Source: Rhea pennata (lineage: Eukaryota > Chordata > Aves > Rheiformes > Rheidae). Taken from it: a stretch of 64,000 nucleotides of DNA. Made by a program: the position numbers and the translations under genes. The notes beneath the pieces were generated by a model. That model worked only from the letters and a program-made list of their open reading frames with translations, searched no databases and was not told the origin of the DNA. Location: NCBI RefSeq assembly GCF_028389875.1, contig NC_084678.1:18258899-18322898 (forward strand), in the 5' to 3' direction. Shown here piece after piece: positions 34,400 to 55,900 of this stretch (the first letter of the stretch is position 1; each line of letters starts with the position of its first letter).

Positions 34400-36600
34400 G
34401 CCCCGCTCCCGCCGGCCCCCCGGCCGTATCTCCGCCGAGCAGACGCTCGGGGAAGCAGGAGCCGGAAACGTCCTGGGCCTGGGCCTGCGCCCGGCCCGGC
34501 GCGGGGTGCGAGGGCCCCGCGGCGCTGGGCCCCCGCCGGCGCCCGCCCCCCTGCTCGCTATCGCCCGCGTCCCCGCACGCCGCGGCCTCCCCTGCTCCCC
34601 GCTCCGGGCAGAGCTGGGGCGGTGCCGGGCCAGGAAACGGTTAACGCTCCCTCCCCGGCCGTGGGGCAAGAGGGGGCGAAGCTGCAGCCTGGCAGGAGGC
34701 CGCAGCCGGATTCAGGGGAGGGGGCAAAGGGGCCGGGACGGGGACGGCGGAACGGCGACGGCCGGGACTGGGCAGCGGAGCCCCCGCGCGGCCTCGGCGC
34801 GGCGGCTGCGCCCGGGAGCGCCCGTGCCCCACGGAGCCGCCCCGCTCCTGCCCACCGTGCCTCCCCGCTCAGACCGGGATTATCCCGCAGGTTGTATCCG
34901 TAATTAAATACCAACTAATAACGCTCTCAGGATATTAAATATGTAACAAACCCGCTTAGCTCTGTCTGGGGTCGGGAAGGGGAAGGTCACGGGGGCTAAG
35001 GAGCCCGGCAGCATCCCCAGGCACAACGCAGGCCTCCGGTGACGCCCGTGGGTGCAGACACGTGGGGGGCAGCAGCAGGGCCGTGCCGAGACACTCAGGC
35101 GCCCGTGGGCTCTTCGGGCCAGTGCCAGGCAGCAGGGGCCGGGATGCCCCTGTCAGCTGCCCGCCCGGCCTGGCCCCGCTGCGCCCCACGGCCAGAGCCC
35201 TGCCGGCACCCAGTGCCCGGTGCGCGCGGTGGCAGCACGCCGCTCCCGTCTGCCCCATCCCAGCTCCGCCTGGAGCCCATCCCGGCTGCTCGAACCTCCT
35301 CCCCCCGCTCCTAGACCCGTCCCCACCTCGGGCTGGTCCCGTGCTCTCCGGCAGCCCCAGCGCGGAAGCCGCGGGGCGGCCCTGAATGCCTGCGCCGCGC
35401 GTCCGGGAGGGGATGGCCGGGCCGCACGGCCGGGGCCGGCCCTCGCCGCCACCGCCCGCCCGCGGCCCCGCGCCTGCACAGCTGTGCCCTAACCTTGTCC
35501 CCGCAGGACTCCACCGGCCCTAATCAGCACCACGCGCAGCCACACCGCCGGATCCGCTTTATTAGATAATGGGGCCGTAATCTAGGAAAGCGCCTACGGA
35601 TTGCTGCAGCGCTAACCCTGCGCAGCACAGCTGGACAGGGCCAGCGCCGCAGCCAGGGCTAAGCACAGGCACAGCTGGGCACGGACTGAGCCACGGCTGG
35701 ACACGGCCAGGCGCGACCCCCACCGCCAGGCTGAGGCCGTTCACCCCCAGAGGTGCGGGACCGCCCCGCAGGCACCGAGCCCCCTCCCGCTGGGCGAGGA
35801 GGTCGGGGGTCCAGAGCGCTCCGGCCCAGGTGCCTGGGAAGGGGCCTTGGTGCAGCATGGCTGCTGCCCGCAGCCCCAGCCAGGCCAAGGCAGGGGACAA
35901 GGACGATGCTCCCCAGGAACCCTGCTCTGCCGCCCAGTCAGCAGGCCCCAGGGCTCCCAGCACAAGCCCCAGTGCCACACCCGCCAACACAAGAGCTGGA
36001 CCGAGCGCCTGGTTCCGAGCACAGTAATCACACCAAGTCAGGCTGGCAGCGAAGACGGGCGCTGAGCTCAGGCCCTGCAGAAGCTCTTGCCGAAGTTGGG
36101 TGCTTATAAGCCCTTTTCCCCCCTCTGCAGATAATCAGTTTAATGCAAATGCATAGAACTAAAACTCTGAGATTAGCTGTTATAATCACATGTAAATACT
36201 TTCAGACAATCCGCTCAGGGAGGGGCAGCATGTGTAGTTTGGGACAGAGTTACATGGGATTTAGGCTGTTTACCGCTCGATTAATTTCACGACTACAGCC
36301 CCAAAATCACCATTCTACCAGATGCACAGCTCACTTCCCCAAGAGTCAAGGTCACTCCAGCAGAGAGAAGGTGACAGAACAGGGCTGCTGCGTCTGCCAG
36401 CAACGACCTATCCCTTTCTCCCTTTTGGCCCCAGTTAATAGTATCTGGGACCCCTTTACCCCAGCACTCAACAGAACATACAACAGTAGAGCAGTAGCAA
36501 AAGTGTTTTTACCCTTCTCTGCCGGCCTGGGTACTCACAAGGATGCTGGTGTAAGATCATAGATCCTCCAGGCAGGGGTAGCAGCCACCACCCTTTTCCA
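34400..36600. other. Sowah-ZNF335 intergenic DNA with AT-rich islands
   Basis: Mostly GC-rich, without a convincing coding exon. Three AT-rich patches full of TAAT/ATTA homeodomain cores stand out: about 34875-34965, 35515-35600 and 36120-36310 (with an ATGCAAAT octamer at 36143-36150). They look like candidate regulatory elements. An upstream exon of the Sowah-like gene may lie here but I could not identify it. Confidence 0.45.
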
Positions 36601-36622
36601 CACATGCAGGTTTCAATCCCTT

Positions 36623-36628
36623 TTTATT
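36623..36628 (-). terminator. ZNF335 polyadenylation signal
   Basis: AATAAA on the minus strand, about 715 bases after the ZNF335 stop codon; no earlier strong hexamer noticed. Confidence 0.6.
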
Positions 36629-37340
36629 AATAAGCATATTCAAAGCTTGAGAATGTCAGAATCGACCCCTCCCATAACCACCTACAAACCAACTCTCTGC
36701 AGCAGAGTCCATCCCTCTTCAGAAGAAAAATAGAACATCTTCCACCTCTGCCTCTTCCTATTTTGAGTTCCTCCAGTCCAAAGCCCCAGTGATGCCTGCC
36801 TGCAGGCTGGAAAAGCCAAGGGAAGGAAGGCTGCCTTCACGCCAGGACCACACACCCCACAACTGAGGAGTGGGGAACACGACTGAGGCTGCTGAACATG
36901 TCCCACGTATCACACCGTACCACATGGCTGTGCTCGGCCCCATGGCTCTCACCCAGGATCCTCGTGTGCCAGGTAGACGCTGGTTCGAGTTTGGCCCACA
37001 CAGACATGATTCAGGAAAAGGGATTTCAGACCACCAAGTGCAACAGGTACAGAGACTGGCCGCATCAGAGCGCTGCCATCGCTCAGCCTGCCTCACGGCC
37101 TTGGCTGGTGAGCAGTTCCTGCTCAAGAGACAGCTGCCCGTGCCAGAGGAGGATGCACAGGACCCCTCGCTGCGCAGGCAAAGCAGCAGCACGCCCCCAC
37201 CGGTGGGTACTCAGGCACGTCCCTTGTAGCCCCAAAGCAATAAGGCAACTGCTGGCTGTGGAGGCTTCTGCACGGTGCAGCTGCCTTGCTGCAGCAAGGA
37301 TGACCCAGAACGTCAACGTCAGCCAGGCCTGTCCCCGCTG

Positions 37341-46834
<9,494 letters not shown>

Positions 46835-48009
46835 GCCCGACTCGCCCGCCGCCGCCTAGGCGCGACCTGCGGCCGGGGGGGCGCGACACACACCGCCGCC
46901 GTCACGGCGCCGCCCGGCGCGCGGCGGCCGCGCCGCGAGCCCGGGGCCGCCGGGGCCGCCGGGGCCGCCGCCGCCGCGGGGGGCCCCCCGCGCCCGCCCG
47001 CGCCCCCGCGCCCGCCCGGCGCGGCGCCGGCTCCCGCCGCGGCCCCGCGGCAGCGCCATGGCGGCGGCGGCCCCGTCCCGTCGTGCCCCGCGGCGCCGCC
47101 CGGCCCCGCCGCCATCTTGCCGCGGGGTCCCCCCCGCCGCCTCCGCGCGCGCGCACACGGCCGGGCCGCCCGGAGCGCCGGCGAGGGCGGCCCGGCCCCG
47201 CCGCGCCGCGCCGCGCCGCCGCGCCCGCCCGCCCGCCGCGCCGCGCTCTCACCCGGCCCGCCGCGCGCCCGCCGCGCCGCCGCCACAGCCGGCATCACGG
47301 CGGCCGCCACGCACCCCCCGGCCGCGCCGCGCAGGGACGCGGCCCGCGCGGACCCCGCGCCGGGACTACTTGCCGCCGGCGGCGCCGCCGCCCGCTCGCG
47401 GCGCCTGCAGCCGCCGCCCGCGCTCCCCGCCGCGGCGGCCGCTGCCGCCCCTCGCGCTCCAGCGGCGCCGCCCGCCGGCTCCGGGGGGCGGCAGGCCACG
47501 CGCCCCCCGCGGGGGACTACTTTCTCGGCGGAGGGGTCATGGCGGCGCGCCGCGTCCGGGCGGGGCCGCGGCGCCCGGGCCCTGCGCGTCGCGGGGTCGC
47601 GCCGGGGTTACGCCGGTCACGTGAGGCGGAAGCGGAAGCGGCGCCGGCGGTCTGGGGCGGCGGCGCCCGTTGGGCCGCGTCTGTCGCGACAGCAGCGCCG
47701 CGACCCGCCGGCGCCGCCGCCCGGGGCTGAGAGCTTGGCGCCGCCGCCGCCGCCGTCCCCGCCGGGCGCTCCGGCCCGGCGCCGCTCGGTCGGTCGCGCC
47801 CCGGCCCCGGCCCCTTGCCGCGGCCCTGCGGCCCGGCCTGGCGGCGGGGCTGCGGCGCCGCACGAGCAGCCGCTTCCCTTCGTGCTCGCAACGCGTGTCC
47901 GTAGCGCCGGTTCATTTCGCGCCTCGAGGCCGGTGGCGGCAGGCGCCAGGTGCGGGCAGCGGGCCGAGCTGGCCGCGGGCGGCGTCCCCGGCGCTCCGCC
48001 CCATGCTGC

Positions 48010-48520
48010 CCTCGTGGTTCCCCAGCGGGAGCCGAGCCCCGAGCTGGCCGGGGGGCTCAGCTCCGCCGGGGGATGGGGCTTTTCCTGCTGCCTTCTGATC
48101 CTGGGGCAGCCCTGTAGCAATGTGCTCAGGACCGCTGCCCCTGTGCTCTGACGATGCTTTCACGCTCTTTGGCAGGCCTCCTGCCCCAGCTGAACTCTGC
48201 TGGACGGGCAGCTGGGGCTGAGCCTCCTCTGGCTTCTGCCCCAGGCCCAGCTGGTCCCTGCTGCATGCTGCTGTCCTGAAGTTTTTAATGAACGCTTGGT
48301 TCAGGTGGCTGCTTGCTGTCATCGGTGTCTCGACTTTCTGATGCCCTGGTACTCTACTGGGAATTTTGCTCCCCCATTTCTGTCCTCTTTCTATTCCTTT
48401 TCTACTTCTAGCTGTTTTTTTTCTGGTGGAAAGGCATCCTTGTTTTTCCCATGCTCTTCCATAATGTGGGACGTGTTTGGGCTGGAACCTGGCTGCTCTG
48501 TGCCCGTGGAAGGGACGTTG
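48010..48520. other. Intergenic, nothing recognised
   Basis: Transition out of the CpG island; no domain, RNA gene or repeat recognised. Confidence 0.5.
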
Positions 48521-48721
48521 TGCTCATTGAGCATTGCTTGACAGAGCACTGGAACAGGGTGCCCAGAGGGGTTGTTGAGTCTCCTTCTCTGCAGATATTA
48601 AAAACCTGCCTGGACACAATCCTATGCGATGTGCTCTATGTGAACCAGCTTGAGCAGAGGGGTCAGACTAGATGATCTCCAGAGGTCCGTTCCAACCTCA
48701 GCCATTCTGTGATTCTGTGAG
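48520..48721 (+). mobile_element. CR1 LINE 3' fragment
   Basis: Shows the CR1 3' tail: TGCCTGGACACAATCCTATG, then TCAGACTAGATGATCTCCAG, AGGTCCGTTCCAACCTCA and the terminal 8-bp repeat ATTCTGTGATTCTGTGA. About 200 bases, 5'-truncated as is usual for CR1; only the 3'UTR region is left, so no reverse transcriptase. The terminal repeat type is characteristic of birds and their relatives. Confidence 0.9.
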
Positions 48722-51700
48722 TGACATGGATTAAAGCTCTGCACACCAGCTGAGGCCCTGATTCCAGGGCCATTAAGTCTGAGTCACCCAGCAGTACAAC
48801 TTCATCTAGACCAGGTGTGGGCGTGCAATTGCATTTGTCTCACTGGCCAGAACACCCAGTACAAAGCCAATACTGACTTTATGCCAGCTGCAGAAGGACA
48901 GACAATATCTCATCTGGCACAAAGTCTGTAAGTTTGGAGTTAGCCTGCCATAAATCTGAGTGAATAGGTAGCAGCTGGGTGGGTGTGCGCTGGGTCAGCG
49001 CTTTGTGGTGCTTGGCTGTGGCATTTCTGATCCAAGATGAGGATCCCAAAAGCTGGATTTATCCTATCCTTGAACCTGGTGCTCCTCACTGGGGCAGTGG
49101 GACAGATTTGATGTCCTGCACCTCCCGCCCTGTGGCGCATCGGGTGAGACCTCCTGGCAGGCGTTGTGTGTCCGGTAGGGGCAGCAGAGGAGCTCCCGCT
49201 GTGCCATCAACCCCGCACACTTGCATTATCTTCCGGCCCTTTTTTCAACCTAATTAAATACATCCTTGAAAGGTTTATGCCCTCATCTGTCACTGTGTGA
49301 CCGCATCGCTGAAATTCATCCCCGAGCTGGAGTGAGGCATGAGATAAGGGGCTGGCTGCAGAAGTGCTCTTGCTACAGTAATGCTGCCTGTGGCTGAGTC
49401 TGGATCCTCCACTGCTGTATGCAGCCCGATGCTGAGCTCACCATCCTTGCCAGAAGCTGAGAGACAGCAAGGTGTTTTTTTTTTTTCCTCCCCTATTTTA
49501 TCTTCCATAAAGCAAGCCTGCATAGCTCTGCAGCTGCTGTGGGGGAAGTGGCTCTAGCATGAGGAGTCAGGGACGATGCAGAGGGCTCCTGCAACCAACA
49601 GCTTCTCTCTGTAGTAAGCATGCCTTTGTGTCAGCTCAAAGGTGCCCTGTGCTGTGTTCCTTGAGCAAGATTTGAGTGTAGATTTGGAGCGTGCTTGTGC
49701 ATCCTCTTTGACAAAAGCTTGACATGTCTGTCAGAAGATGGGTGGGCCAGAGGGACTCCTGTCAGAAATTGCATCCCAGGTAGAGGAAAAAGGATGAATT
49801 TATGCCAGATTAGCATGTCCCCTTTCTTTTGCCTTCATTCAGCTACTTTTTGAGATGAATGGGGAATTTTCCTGATGAACGGTGGCTCCAGGGCAGGAAG
49901 AGAGGTAGCAAAGTAGTCAGAGCTCTGAGAACCCCAAGGTGCAGATCCTCTGATACTGGTTGTGGTAATGGAAAGTTGCTTAAAGCTTCCCTGTTTCTCT
50001 GCAGAGATAATCCCTGTCCTCTGGCTCAAAGGCTTGTGTTAGGGAGAACTTCTCTGAGATGGATATTCTAGCTCCTTTTAAAAATGCAGTACGCTTGCAA
50101 AAAACAGTGAGCAAAGAATTTCCACACCAGACATAGCATAATTCCTGTGCTCTGGTCTGAAAACATAGCTCCTTTCTGATAATGCTCTGCAATTCTAGCT
50201 CAGTGTCTGAAGTGATCTGAGGGCCAAAGAAAATGCCTCACAGTGAGAGGCTTACAGAATCCAAAAATTGGATGTGACTAGGCACATGTGTCTGAGAAGA
50301 GGGAATACCAGGTTAAAGGCCTTTGGGGAACAAGGGGAGAGGGCAATATAAACACTTGTGCCTTGAGAGTAAAGCCTTACAGACTCAAATGGGCTATGAA
50401 GCTCATTTTTGACAGGATCAGTGATCAGCTGCTTTGACAGGCTGTCCCAGGAGAAGAGGATTTCCCAGCTCAGTGTCTTCCCGCTTGGAAGGAACTACTG
50501 CCAAGCAAGCTACCGAGACTGAGTGCACTGCTGTGTCTGAGCTAATCTAATCAGTGATCTTGCTCTCACTTGCAACTTTTGGCTTTGCTGATGTGCCCTG
50601 TCTCTGAGCAGTGGTTGGCTGGCTGTGCTGACCCATGTCGTGGGTTTGCAGTGCTGCCACAATAGCTTCTTCGTGACCTAATCACTTCAGTCAGTGTCCC
50701 AGAATAGGTGGTGGCTTGTGCTGAGCTCTGTGCCCAGGGCAGTGCCTTTCCAACCTCTTGCAACCCGAGCCTCTGGGCTTTCATCGTCAGTGATTTTGTA
50801 GCCAGTGCTGTTCCTCTTATGCTCTTCCCTCCCCTCCTTTTCTTTCTTTTTAAAGAAAACATTGCTAGAGATGTTTGTGTAGCTGTAGGGCATTAATCCA
50901 CATCAACCAGGCTTGTATTTATAACCCACCTGGGGAGGGCAGTTGCATCAGCACATTTTGTAAAACGTTGAGCAAAACATCCCTTGCTGCAGGAAATGGG
51001 TTTTTCTTCACACCAGATTGCTTCACTCAGCTCCTTCCCATCAACAGTGTCTCTTGAACGTGCCTGGGGACACTTCCGGGCGATTGCTATACTGCTCCTT
51101 TCTGGGTGGGGCAAGCTGTGCCTGCCTCATCCTAGATACCGCTCTGATGCGTCTGCCTCATGGACAGGCCTAGCTGGGCCACGGGCACTTCTGGAGGGAG
51201 CAGCCTTCCTCTAGCACTAGTTGTGGAGCTAGGATTTGTGTAATGGGCATGGGTGGGAGTTTTGTAGTGTGATACCTCATCTTCTGTGGCTAACGAGGCT
51301 GTGGCTGGACCAGTGGCATCAGAAGTAACATAACCCTGGGCACGGCAGTCCCAAGAGAGGGAGAAGCAGCTCAGAGCTGATCCCCAGGGTCTCAGAAGAG
51401 CCCGTGAAGCCCTAGGACAAGGCTACTTATACCTTACCCAGGTCCACTTGGCAGAGGGCAGCTTGCTGGCCCCAGCTTGGCCAGGCCACGGCGGCACTGC
51501 ATGCGACTGCTGTGAGCAGCAGCAACACTTCAGCCACCCCCTGGGAATGGGCCCTCGTTGGGGCAAGGAGATGCTCTCTGAGGTGCCTTAGCCAGCTCTG
51601 GGCAAAGTGTGTAGCCTAGGTCCCCCTCATTGACTGCTCTGGTCATTCCTCCTGTCTGTAGGAGGGAGCAAAGGCAGCCTCCGTGTGTCCTGCTCTGTCT

Positions 51701-52790
51701 CTTGAACCACTTGCATGCACCATCCTCTACGCAACCTGGCACGATGGTGGTGCCAAACTGCGTCATAAGCAGCCTGTCTGGTTTGTCTTGCCCTTGCCTC
51801 GCTCCTGGGTTTGGGTCAGAGCTGTGGCTGCTGTTCCTGCAGAGCTTCAGCATCAATGAAGGCCTTTCCGGGATGTGTTTGGGGCTGCTAAAATGCAAAC
51901 AGCAGCAGGCCGTGGCCCTGCCTGGCCCCTCCTCGCGTGCCAGAACTACTGCTGTTGCTGGTTGTTTTTTTTCTCCCTCTAGAGTGATCCTGTGGCTTCC
52001 TTCCCAGAACCTGAGACCTCGGGAGCCACGGTCCAAGGCCACCGGATTCCATCCTCTCCTGTGCTGCTGATTCATCATTGCTGGTTAGTTTAAAAAAGAG
52101 TAATCAGCAAATTATTGAAATATAAGTAAAATAAACAAGGTGGGTTAGAGAACTGTGTGTGTAGCAGGGCCTCAGAGCCCTTAAAGCCGTGCGTTGCTGC
52201 TCCTGTCGTCTGCATTGAGCATATCTGTGCAGGAGTTTGCCTTGCACCCATGACTCTTTGGAAGTCAGTGGTGCTGGGGAGCTTGGTACCACCGATCTGT
52301 GCTGGGGGGGACTCCAGGCCCAAAGCCATGGCCACGGCTGGTCCTTGTTCTTGGTGGTCATAGGCTGCATCTCCACTCTGATTTGCGTTATCGTTGGAAC
52401 CTACCTACGCAGGGTTCAGGTGTGGTGCAGGTGCTGTTCATGCTGCTGTTTGGTCCGTCAGCCTGTGCTCTGTAGGAGGGGGCTGTAAGACACAGGGTTG
52501 AGCTGAGGACCTTTCCACTGCTCTGGAAATGGCGTGTGGCTGTCACGGGCATTCTCCAGCTTGTCAGTCCCGTCTCTTTTGCTGTCAGTACACCCAGGGG
52601 ATCCCAGTCCAAGTGCACGGACACCTTGCCGGCTGCCCTTTTCCCCCTTCCTGTGGCACTCGTCCTCATGTTAAAGATCGCCTCTGAGGGTCTTGCAGCC
52701 CTGCTGGGCAGCTCCTCAGCTCATGGCCGTGCTGTTTACCTTTCCCAGGACTGCCAGAGTTTTGTCCATATGCCTGTGTTGATAACTGAG
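48722..52790. other. ZNF335-MMP9 intergenic region, left part
   Basis: About 4 kb of mixed composition. Frames are short and carry no recognisable domain; no tRNA, CRISPR or LTR structure noticed. Confidence 0.5.
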
Positions 52791-52794
52791 CCGG

Positions 52795-52990
52795 TCTGAA
52801 TTAATTTGGCAGCTAACTGTTAGAACAGTTGTCAAATGTTTTACTGAAATCCAAGTATGTTGCATCTACTATTTTTCCTTCTGCTTCTTGTAATTTACAA
52901 TTAAATAAAAACCGTTTTGTCAATATTTCACCTTCTATAAACCACCACTGCTACTTGCTACTAGAACTGTTTTGTCTCTGACAGCCAGAG
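52795..52990 (+). mobile_element. Possible old CR1/L3-like LINE fragment
   Basis: The stretch around GTCAAATGTTTTACTGAAAT followed by CCAAGTATGTTGCATCTACT resembles an old CR1/L3-like consensus known from sauropsid genomes. Heavily diverged; ends uncertain. Confidence 0.35.
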
Positions 52991-55900
52991 AGCTTTAAGT
53001 GTAGCTTTGTTCCTTTAAAGTGCTGGACATAGCAGGCAAGTTCACCGTCATTGTCACAACTGCTGCTCTTCCCTTTTTAGAAGACAGCTGCTGCGCCTGC
53101 CGCACCGCCGTGGAACAAAGTGCTGGCCACGCGCGCTCCGTGTTGACTGACGTGCCCGCAGCGAGCCTGCGGCTGCCAAGCCCCGTCTCACTCTGCTCAC
53201 CTTGTCGGCCCTGGCTCCATCACCCGTGTGTTATCCCGCCGCTGGGGGAGCGTGTCCTGGGGGTTCAAGTGTGTGCAAGTGGCTGAAGCAGCCCCTTCTG
53301 TCTGTCCTGTGGGGAGCTGTCTCAGTCTCGCTGTGACTCATGTTTCTAAATTGTCACAGCTCTAAGCCCTTTGGTTCCCCTTGCAGGCAATCTCAGCTGG
53401 CCTGATGCAGCAGGTCACCTCCGAGCAGGTATCCCCAGGTAGCCGAAGGAATGACAGGAGCGAGGCAGCTGGGCTGTCCCTGTGCACCCCTTCCCAAAGC
53501 CACAGCTGGTGACAAAATCTCTGCTTGTCCTGTGCAGCCTGTTGAGAGCCAGGGGCAGGGGACAGTCCTTAGCCTCTGCACCCCTCTTAAACCACTGAAT
53601 TCATTGTATGCTTTGTTCTCATGGTAAGTGGGAATTTTTAGTAAAACAAATGTTTACCAAAGCCAGAGGCAAAAGCTGAAATGGGACCAGGTTCATGGGA
53701 TAGAAGAGGAATTTCCAGCAAAGCCAAATCATGGGACGCAGTTGTCCCTGAAGTTAGCAAGAGCCTCATGGTGTTTGAAGCTCTTGTACCCTTGTCCTAT
53801 GGCCATTGTCTTGCCTGCAGCTGCTGGCACCTTCATTCTGGGTTTTTGGCATGCTTCTCCATCAGATAGGCTAGTCTGGACTGTTTTCCCCTCATTTCAA
53901 ATACACAGGCAATTACAAAGGTCTCTGGTAGAAGCTGACTCTTCGTTCAAGCCTTTCAAGGATTTCCCGTGTTGAGGGCGTCCCGGCAAACAGCAGTGCG
54001 ATTTCCTCTCCATCAGATCTCGAAGTGCAAATATTGTGACTGTCCTACGGAGCCTGCAATATTGCAGGTATTGTATCACACAGCAAGTGCTGTGTGCAAC
54101 AGGCTGCTTCTGGGTTGTGCACTGGTCCGGCAGCTGCAGCACTGTCCCTGTGCTCTGGCAAGGGATGGGACACTGCAAGGGTGGGACACTGTGGCCTTGC
54201 AGGGCAGCAGCTGCCATGGAGCCATGGCCACAGGGCTCAGCGCTGCAGCAGGCTTCCTCGAGGGTGGGGCCTTGGGGCCCGTGTGGGGAGTGCAGCTACG
54301 TAGCTATGGTGGTCTGGGTGAGATGAGGAGCACGTGTGCCTGCATGGAGTGGGAGGTGTGGGGCAGTGTGCGTTCCCCTCACCCCCACCCCATTTTTTTA
54401 GCTGGATAGGAGATATTTTTTTCCAGCATCCTTGCAGGACCCAAACAGACCAGTGACTCCCAGGGTGTGAAAGGAGGAAGGGGAAGATGTGGAGGCGGAG
54501 GATGTCCCAGCTTGATGTAGGATGGTGACTGTGCCAACCACCTTGGTGCCTGCAGCCTGCATGATGACTTGGGGAATCCGTCATGTGCAATTTGTAGCTG
54601 GGATTGGTGTTGCTGAGTGATGAAATTGCAGTGTTGGTTTCAGTGCCTCTGGGGTGAGAGTATTCACCCAGGCAGTGTCATCTTTCTCCCAGACTTGAGA
54701 GGCAGCAGAGAGCAGCTAACCTGAGTGCTGGGGCTGGGAGCGGGTAGCTTGGATGCCAGGCAGGATGCCTGTCTGGGCAAATGGGTGAGGAGTTCACAGG
54801 AGGTTGGTGTTGGAGAGGGTGGGGACTTCCCTGGACAGGACACAGGACGAGCAGGATGATGGCAGCCTCTGGAAAGGGTCTGGGCAGGGAACATGGCAGG
54901 TGCATCCGAGGAGCCTCGCACAGGAGTGTGCCATGCTTAGCCTGAAGCTAAGCTCTGGGGCCAGCTACACCTGGGAGCTGAGCTGAGCACAGCACGGTTT
55001 GCAGAGAAGGGTCCTGGGCCCAGCTGGAGGATGTGATCCTGGCCCACGCGGTGCCTGGTGTCAGGGCGGCAGATACGGGAAGCGTGTGCAGGAATGTTGT
55101 TTCTGTCTAGAGCTGTTGAATAAAGAGCAATGGGGCTTCCAAGCCTCTGACGCAGAACGGCTCCGTGTGCATTTGGTCTTGCTCTCATGCCAAGCATTCC
55201 TGTGCCCTGGGACACGGTATCGTAAAGAGGGCTGGCAACTGGCACGTGGGCGGCAGCTCTGCTCCCCTGGCCATGCCAGAGTCGAGCATGGGCTGTGGGG
55301 GAGCCTGTGGGGCTGGGCCTGGCGCCGGGGGCCAGGGCAGGCTGCGGGAGCAGGGCTGGGGTCGCAGGTGCTGCAGCTCGCGGCCGAGCGAGGCAGTGGA
55401 GCCTCCCGCCGGGTCTGCCTGGCACGGCTTGGGCGTGTGCCCAGTGCCCGGCGCGCTGGCCCGGGGTGCCTGGCTCTGCCGTGCTTGCTTGGCACAGCCC
55501 TGCTAAGTGATCGGTGCCGCCTGCCAGGTTGTGAGCAGCTTCCTGCGCTCCGCGCAGACTATGCTTTTCTGCGGCAACCTGAGCTGCGCTCTCCCCTGAC
55601 TCTGCGCTGCGTCATCTGCACAAGATGCTGACTCCCTCGCAGCCGCTTCCCCTTGCTGCCGCGCTGCCCCTGCACACCTGCCCCGGCGCCCGCGGCTGGC
55701 TCTGCGCCGCGGCAGCGGCCGATGCCCGTCCCCCGGCCCGCGCCCGTATCCCCTCCTGTCCCGCGGGTCTCAGTGGGGGCTGAGCTTTCCGGCCCAGCCG
55801 GCGAGGCAGCAGGTGCTGGAGCCGGGCGTCTGCGTTGCCCGCCCACACCCCTGGGTCTCCTGCTGGGTTTGTCACCCTGGTGCCCCCCTCTTCGCCCTGG

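Noticed and set aside
36978-36990. GGTTCGAGTTT, a tRNA T-loop-like string
   Set aside because: No matching A box, anticodon arm or acceptor stem around it.
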